Assembly: GCA_002494125.1 (NCBI GenBank)
Contig: DLBD01000054.1
Coordinates: 1-19,548, forward strand
Reading direction: 5' to 3'
DNA from: Ruminococcaceae bacterium UBA7030
GTDB lineage: Bacteria > Bacillota > Clostridia > Oscillospirales > Acutalibacteraceae
Length of the DNA: 19,548 nucleotides
Below are positions 15,661 through 19,548 of this stretch, one piece after another. Each line of letters opens with the position of its first letter. Position 1 is the first letter of the stretch. Below the pieces are notes generated by a model. The model saw only the letters and a program-made list of their open reading frames with translations, was not told the DNA's origin and made no database searches. The translations under genes and the position numbers were made by a program.

Positions 15661-16980
15661 ATGAAGTTTGCTGATTTTCCGCAGGCAGTAATCGACGAAA
15701 ACGTTGATTATACCGTAAAGGAAATTACAAATGTTATCAAAAAGTACGGACCGAGAGAGTCGGGCAATTCAAATTGCCTTGCTGCTCAGAAGCATGTTAA
15801 AAAGGAGCTTGACACCTTCTGCGACGAAACAAGATTTGAGTCTTACAAGATGTCGCCAAAGGCATTTTTGCAGTGGACAAAGTTTGTATCCTGCGCAATT
15901 ATTGTTGCGGTTGTAACTTGTGCAATTCTTGTTTACCTTCAGATAATCAGCTTCTTCCTTGCGCAGTGTATTGTAGGCGGCGTTATATGCGTAAGCCTTT
16001 TCATAACGGTTATGGAGTTCCTCCTCTATAAGCAGTTTATGGACGTCCTTTATAAGAATGTAGAGGGACACAACCTCCTCGGCGTAAGAAAGCCGAGAGG
16101 CGAAGTTAAAAGAAGAATCATAATAAGCGGTCATATCGACTCCGCTTACGAATGGCGCCATATCTACTACAGCAAAAAAGTTCCGCTTATGGGTCCTCTT
16201 ATGGGCGCTACAATCGGCGGCGCTGTTATTTCTTTTCTTCTTGCTGTAGCTGCAATCATCATTCATTTTGCAGCACCGAGCTCAAGACTGCCGGAATATT
16301 TCTATTTCTTCCACTATTTCACCGCGCTTGCAATGGTTACGCTTTTCTACTTCATTGATTTTAAGACCATTTCACCCGGCGCAAACGATAATCTTACAGG
16401 CACATATGCCGCTGTAACTGCTCTTCGTATGCTTGATATGGCAGGTGTGGATTTTGAAAACACAGAGGTTTGCGCAATGATTACAGACGGTGAAGAGGCA
16501 GGACTTCGCGGCTGTAAGCAGTGGGCGAAGGACCACTACGACGAATATGTAAACAGCGGTGTTGAAACCGCAGTGCTCTGCGTTGACACTCTTACGGACC
16601 TTGAATATCTCAACGTCTACAACAGAGATATGACGGGTACAGTTAAGCATAATCCTCAGTTCAGCCAGCTTGTTATGGACGCTGCAAAGGAAGCAGGTCA
16701 CGACGACCTCAAGTTTGCAAACGTGTTCTTTGGCTCGTCTGACGCTGCAGCGTTTACCCAGGCAGGAATTACGGCAACCTGCCTTGCAGCTATGGATCCC
16801 GCTCCCGCAGATTATTATCATAACCGCAGAGATAGTTATGACCGCCTCGTACCTGAGGCAATCAAAACAGGCTTTGAGGTTGTTCTTGCAACAATCTTCA
16901 GATTCGACGAGGTAGGACTTACCGATGTATCGGAAAAGCCCACCGAGAAAGAAGAAAAAGAAGAGAAAACAGAAGAATAA
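15661..16980 (+). CDS. Membrane M28-family zinc metallopeptidase
   Basis: A 439-residue M28-type aminopeptidase with an unusual membrane layout. The zinc motifs are in order: IIISGHIDSAYEW (His158), SPGANDNLTGTYA (Asp243), ITDGEEAGLRG (Glu278/Glu279), AVLCVDTLTDL (Asp), and DYYHNRRDSYDRL (His387). Hydrophobic segments at about 75-120 (two helices, VSCAIIVAVVTCAILVYLQI and the next) precede the catalytic core. Two more at about 178-230 sit inside it, between the first and second zinc ligands. There is no signal peptide. The C-terminus is an acidic Lys/Glu tail. ATG 15661 has AAGGAGTGAT upstream; an in-frame TTG at 15628 lies in the leader hairpin and is rejected. It is a single-gene unit. The substrate is unknown; the catalytic face could be cytoplasmic or external. 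Confidence 0.87.
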   Translation: MKFADFPQAVIDENVDYTVKEITNVIKKYGPRESGNSNCLAAQKHVKKELDTFCDETRFESYKMSPKAFLQWTKFVSCAIIVAVVTCAILVYLQIISFFLAQCIVGGVICVSLFITVMEFLLYKQFMDVLYKNVEGHNLLGVRKPRGEVKRRIIISGHIDSAYEWRHIYYSKKVPLMGPLMGATIGGAVISFLLAVAAIIIHFAAPSSRLPEYFYFFHYFTALAMVTLFYFIDFKTISPGANDNLTGTYAAVTALRMLDMAGVDFENTEVCAMITDGEEAGLRGCKQWAKDHYDEYVNSGVETAVLCVDTLTDLEYLNVYNRDMTGTVKHNPQFSQLVMDAAKEAGHDDLKFANVFFGSSDAAAFTQAGITATCLAAMDPAPADYYHNRRDSYDRLVPEAIKTGFEVVLATIFRFDEVGLTDVSEKPTEKEEKEEKTEE

Positions 16981-16983
16981 AAC

Positions 16984-17018
16984 AAAAGGTGTTAACCGAA
17001 ATGGTTAACACCTTTTTT
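16984..17018 (+). terminator. Strong terminator after M28 gene
   Basis: A 14-bp perfect stem: AAAAGGTGTTAACC (16984-16997) pairs with GGTTAACACCTTTT (17003-17016) across GAAAT. The T-run spans 17013-17018. It also works on the reverse strand. Confidence 0.92.
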
Positions 17019-17023
17019 AGATA

Positions 17024-17050
17024 ATAGATAATAACGAATAGATAATAACG
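17024..17050. repeat. Two tandem copies of a 14-bp AT-rich repeat
   Basis: ATAGATAATAACG occurs at 17024-17036 and 17038-17050, period 14. A partial copy (TTAGATAAT) precedes it. It lies just past the M28 terminator and before the next promoter; the bases 17051-17111 hold nothing else I recognise. Confidence 0.75.
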
Positions 17051-17111
17051 GCGGTTACTCGGCTTGCGCCTCAAACAATAAATGTCTACCAATGGTCGCC
17101 CGCTTTGTTTG

Positions 17112-17140
17112 TTGACAAAAAAATATCAAAATGCTATAAT
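17112..17140 (+). promoter_or_regulatory. Perfect-consensus extended -10 promoter
   Basis: TTGACA (17112-17117), 17 bases, TATAAT (17135-17140), with TG at 17132-17133. Both hexamers and the spacing are exact consensus, the strongest-looking promoter in the window. The expected RNA start is near 17147, the first base of the paired stem that follows. Confidence 0.85.
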
Positions 17141-17259
17141 GAAGTTGCGAAACCAATTGAATATTTTTTAACTTATTGAGGTACGCTATTTTTATCTTTT
17201 TGATAAAAATGCATGCTCTTATTTTGACGTACTTTAATAAGTTTTGTTCAAATTGGTTT

Positions 17260-17284
17260 CGCAGCTTTGAGCATTGCGTTTTTT
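17260..17284 (+). terminator. First terminator-like hairpin of a tandem pair
   Basis: CGCAGCT (17260-17266) pairs with AGC (17270-17272) and TGCG (17275-17278), with AT bulged, followed by T6 (17279-17284). Its 5' bases are also used by the long stem, so the two structures compete. Confidence 0.4.
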
Positions 17285-17309
17285 GCGCAGCTTAAAGCTG
17301 CGCTTTTTT
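17285..17309 (+). terminator. Second terminator of the tandem pair
   Basis: GCGCAGC (17285-17291) pairs with GCTGCGC (17297-17303), TTAAA loop, then T6 (17304-17309). An alternative 12-bp pairing of 17261-17272 with 17290-17301 (one G-T wobble) would disrupt it. Confidence 0.82.
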
Positions 17310-17310
17310 A

Positions 17311-17356
17311 TTGTCCCTTGTGTAAAGGGGGTGTCACAAAGTGACGGAGGGATTGT
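17311..17356. repeat. Short palindromic REP/MITE-like intergenic repeat
   Basis: Two small hairpins, CCCTT/AAGGG (17315-17329) and GTCAC-AAA-GTGAC (17333-17345), are enclosed by TCCCT (17314-17318) and AGGGA (17348-17352). The form resembles short intergenic repeats I recall as abundant in clostridial genomes, but there is no second copy in this window to prove it. Its right end supplies the GGAGGG that acts as ribosome site for the P-loop gene. Confidence 0.5.
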
Positions 17357-17359
17357 AAA

Positions 17360-17872
17360 ATGGGGGAATTTGATATGAAAGCAATTGTATTACATGGTAA
17401 AACCAACTCGGGCAAATCGTCTTCATTAAAGTATTGCTTTATTGAAATGCTGAAAGACAAAGATTTTAGATTGTTGTGGAAAAGTAAAAGGCAATACGCT
17501 GATAATAAAGCAATTATCAAAGACATTGAGGACAATTGGCAAAATGACGCTGGTACATATGTAAGAGATATTTCAGGCGTTTTTGAATACAAAGGCAAAA
17601 AAATATTTATTGTTACAATCGGCGATTCAATTGAAGATATCAAGAAGCAATTAAAAAACCGTATTGAAGCAGAGGGTAAAATCGATTTGTTCTTGTGTAG
17701 CCGTCACGATTGCAATGATCTAATGCAAGAGCTTGCAAATGAGAATGTAAGGCTTACAAAGGTTTATAGGGTTGACAAACATCGTGCAAAACAGCCCGAT
17801 AAGTACGAATCGGAAAACAAAGAAACTGCACGAGAGTTATTTGAAAAGATAAAAAACTTATTTAACAATTAG
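17360..17872 (+). CDS. Small P-loop NTPase, unknown function
   Basis: A 170-residue soluble protein I do not recognise. It opens with a beta strand and a clear Walker A, VLHGKTNSGKSSS (Gly13 to Lys19 to Ser20 from this start). A strand KKIFIVTIGDS (about 93-103) could be the Walker B region, and DLFLCSRHDCN (about 121-131) a later core strand. The C-terminus is charged and helical. No kinase lid or AAA motif is evident. There are two starts: ATG 17360 with GGAGGG 8 bases upstream, and ATG 17375 with GGGGG 8 bases upstream; the second gives MKAIVLHG, a natural beginning for a P-loop fold. It has no promoter of its own after the 17309 terminator, so it may depend on read-through. The LRR protein gene follows 11 bases later. 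Codons are more AT-rich than in upstream genes. Confidence 0.8.
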   Translation: MGEFDMKAIVLHGKTNSGKSSSLKYCFIEMLKDKDFRLLWKSKRQYADNKAIIKDIEDNWQNDAGTYVRDISGVFEYKGKKIFIVTIGDSIEDIKKQLKNRIEAEGKIDLFLCSRHDCNDLMQELANENVRLTKVYRVDKHRAKQPDKYESENKETARELFEKIKNLFNN

Positions 17873-17883
17873 GAGTGATACAA

Positions 17884-19548
17884 ATGAAACGAAGAATAAG
17901 TTTATTCTTATCAATTCTTATGTTACTGTCTATAATGTCGGGAATTAGCTTTTCAGCCAACGCAGAAACATCCGGCGATTACAATTATTCGATTAATGAT
18001 GACAATACTGTTGTTATAACAAAGTATAATGGAAATGACAGCGTTGTAACAATACCAAGTGAAATTGAAGGATATCCTGTTACCGGCATAGGAGCATCTT
18101 CGTTTTATTGTTGCGACTGCATAACAAGTGTTATTATTTCTGACAATATATTAAGTATTGGTCAGGCTGCGTTTTACAATTGTAGCAACTTAAAAAGTAT
18201 AACTATAGGAAAGAACGTAAAAGAAATTAAAGAGTATGCATTTTATTATTGCAATGGATTGACCGGTGTTAATATAAGCAGTATTGAGTCTTGGTGCAAT
18301 ATTTCTTTAGAGGACAATCCATTATCATATGCACACAGTTTATATTGTAATGGAGATATTATAACTGAAATAATTATACCGGATAGCATATTCAGCATTA
18401 AAGATAATGCGTTTAGAGGTTGTACAAGCATAACAAAAGTAATAATACCTGACAACGTTACAAGTATTGGTAAGCGAGCTTTTGACAGGTGTACTAATTT
18501 GGAAAGTATAACAATAGGTAACGGTGTAAAAAGTATCGGTGACGAGGCTTTTTATATGTGTTTAGGAATAAAAAGTGTAACTATTCCTGATAGTGTAACT
18601 CATATGGATGGTTATGTGTTTCTTGATTGTGAAAATTTAGTAAGTGTACGAATATCGAATAATTTAACGGAAGTAGCACTAGGAACGTTTCGGGGATGCA
18701 CAAGCCTAAAATCCGTAACAATACCAGAAAGTGTAACGGAAATCGGACATTATTCCTTTCAAGGATGTACAGATTTGACGAACATAACAATCCCTGATGG
18801 CGTGACATGGATTTATCCAGATGCATTTCGTGACTGTGTTAACTTGACAATTGCAACTCTCGGAAATGGTGTAAGCGTTATTGACGAGAACGCATTTTGT
18901 AATTGTTCAAATTTAATTGATTTGATATTAGGAGAAAACTTGATTCAAATTAGAAGCGGTGCCTTTAATGGTTGCACAAAATTAAGCAATATTTATTATT
19001 CCGGTTCAGAAAAATCTTGGAACAACATATATATCGCTGGAGAGAATGGGTCGATTAGCGGTGCTCAAATACACTACGAAAAACTTAATCCTTGCGAAGT
19101 TCATTCATGGAACGAGGGCGAAATAATTACTTCTGCTAATTGTGAAAAGGAAGGTGAAAAGCTTTATATTTGTACTGTTTGCGGAACGACACACATAGAG
19201 TCAATAGAAAAACTTGAACACGATTATAACACAGCGGTTAGTGAGCCTGCTTGCAATAAAACAGGATTTAAGATATACGATTGTAAAAACTGCAGTTATA
19301 GCTACATAGAGATTATCCCAATGAAAGAGCATAACTACGTAGGTGAAGTCACCAAAGCAGCAACAACAACTTCAACGGGTATTATGACATATACCTGTTC
19401 TGGATGTGATGCCAGTTACAACGAGGTTATTCCAATGTTAGACCCCGAACCACAGACGAAAAACGGTTGGGTTTCGGAAAACGGAAATTGGTACTTTTAC
19501 AAAGATAATATTGTACAAAAAGGCTGGCTCAAGGACGGCGGCAAGTGG
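17884..19548 (+). CDS. Secreted BspA-type LRR protein with CxxC and cell-wall-binding repeats (runs off window)
   Basis: Open from ATG 17884 to the window end (555 codons, no stop). AGGAGTG at 17871-17877 overlaps the previous stop. Signal peptide at residues 1-27, with likely cleavage after SANA. About a dozen 23-residue BspA-type LRRs follow (about 55-380), for example SITIGNGVKSIGDEAF and SVTIPESVTEIGHYSF, interrupted by a 33-residue spacer around SSIESWCNISLEDN. Three CxxC modules spaced about 37-38 residues come next (Cys430/433, Cys467/470, Cys505/508), each with a downstream acidic-His turn such as LEHDY or KEHNY. The end, NGWVSENGNWYFYKDN then KGWLKDGGKW, begins choline- or glucan-binding-type repeats that anchor proteins to the cell wall. 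Codons favour ATA, TTA and AGA, unlike the upstream genes. Likely an adhesin or surface protein. Confidence 0.9.
   Translation, partial: MKRRISLFLSILMLLSIMSGISFSANAETSGDYNYSINDDNTVVITKYNGNDSVVTIPSEIEGYPVTGIGASSFYCCDCITSVIISDNILSIGQAAFYNCSNLKSITIGKNVKEIKEYAFYYCNGLTGVNISSIESWCNISLEDNPLSYAHSLYCNGDIITEIIIPDSIFSIKDNAFRGCTSITKVIIPDNVTSIGKRAFDRCTNLESITIGNGVKSIGDEAFYMCLGIKSVTIPDSVTHMDGYVFLDCENLVSVRISNNLTEVALGTFRGCTSLKSVTIPESVTEIGHYSFQGCTDLTNITIPDGVTWIYPDAFRDCVNLTIATLGNGVSVIDENAFCNCSNLIDLILGENLIQIRSGAFNGCTKLSNIYYSGSEKSWNNIYIAGENGSISGAQIHYEKLNPCEVHSWNEGEIITSANCEKEGEKLYICTVCGTTHIESIEKLEHDYNTAVSEPACNKTGFKIYDCKNCSYSYIEIIPMKEHNYVGEVTKAATTTSTGIMTYTCSGCDASYNEVIPMLDPEPQTKNGWVSENGNWYFYKDNIVQKGWLKDGGKW

Larger units (their letters stand above)
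17147..17309 (+). ncRNA. Predicted structured leader or small RNA, unrecognised class
   Basis: From the predicted start the RNA folds into a long hairpin. GCGAAACCAATT (17147-17158) pairs with AATTGGTTTCGC (17251-17262), plus GAA/TTC after a one-base bulge. An 8/3 internal loop follows. Then 16 continuous pairs form between AACTTATTGAGGTACG (17170-17185) and CGTACTTTAATAAGTT (17228-17243), with two G-U. A 9-bp apical hairpin ATTTTTATC/GATAAAAAT (17188-17210) has a T5 loop. Two terminator-like hairpins end the transcript (see separate entries). There is no coding frame of note. It is either an independent RNA of about 160 bases or an attenuating leader for the P-loop gene, which has no other visible promoter. 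I recognise no known riboswitch, T-box or 6S signature. A DNA-level palindromic element is the main alternative. Confidence 0.55.

Noticed and set aside
15769..16821. Two minus-strand open frames inside the M28 gene
   Set aside because: They oppose the zinc-motif-bearing frame, are Cys/His-odd in composition and lack ribosome sites.
17147..17309. Retron, T-box or 6S RNA
   Set aside because: There is no reverse transcriptase gene nearby, no T-box AGGGTGGNACCGCG-type sequence, and the arrangement of stems does not clearly give the 6S central bubble.
18040..19020. CRISPR-like regular repetition with about 69-bp period
   Set aside because: The period is the 23-residue LRR unit of a coding gene; the repeats diverge at codon level and have no spacers.

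Overview
The window looks like chromosomal DNA from a low-to-mid GC Gram-positive gut bacterium of class Clostridia, probably Oscillospirales/Ruminococcaceae-like. I infer this from strong AGGAGG-type ribosome binding sites, consensus sigma-A promoters at almost every transcription unit, a split purine pathway with a PurO-type IMP cyclohydrolase, a dockerin-like surface protein, BspA-type leucine-rich-repeat (LRR) proteins and a NahK-like sugar kinase. No marker gene is present to fix the genus.

Layout: 1-642 (minus) is the N-terminal half of rmuC, divergent from hisC (774-1835), which overlaps a small four-helix membrane protein. A cytoplasmic GH3 beta-glycosidase follows (2401-4878), then a secreted LRR protein with a C-terminal dockerin-like pair of calcium loops (4977-6887). 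A purine operon purE-purM-purN-purO-purD occupies 6982-11176. An adaptor plus a MacB-like permease follow (11268-14244) with no ATPase gene beside them. Next come nahK (14339-15430), a tRNA-Arg(CCG) (15450-15525) and a membrane M28-family metallopeptidase (15661-16980).

From about 17.0 kb the character changes. A 14-bp tandem repeat is followed by a perfect consensus promoter and an AU-rich, heavily self-complementary stretch (about 17147-17262). Two similar terminator-like hairpins and a short palindromic repeat come next, then a small P-loop NTPase gene and a large secreted LRR protein that runs off the end. These last two genes are visibly more AT-rich in codon use than the rest and look like an acquired module. 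The structured leader or small RNA is the best candidate for something undescribed here.

Functionally, hisC serves histidine synthesis, and the pur operon covers five steps of de novo IMP synthesis including the last ring closure. GH3, NahK, the dockerin-like protein and the LRR surface protein fit a commensal that uses plant or host glycans. Transcription units are neatly separated: I can place a sigma-A-like promoter before each unit and a hairpin terminator after most of them. Except where a gene name is given with high confidence, functions are inferred from motifs read by eye; no database search was run.
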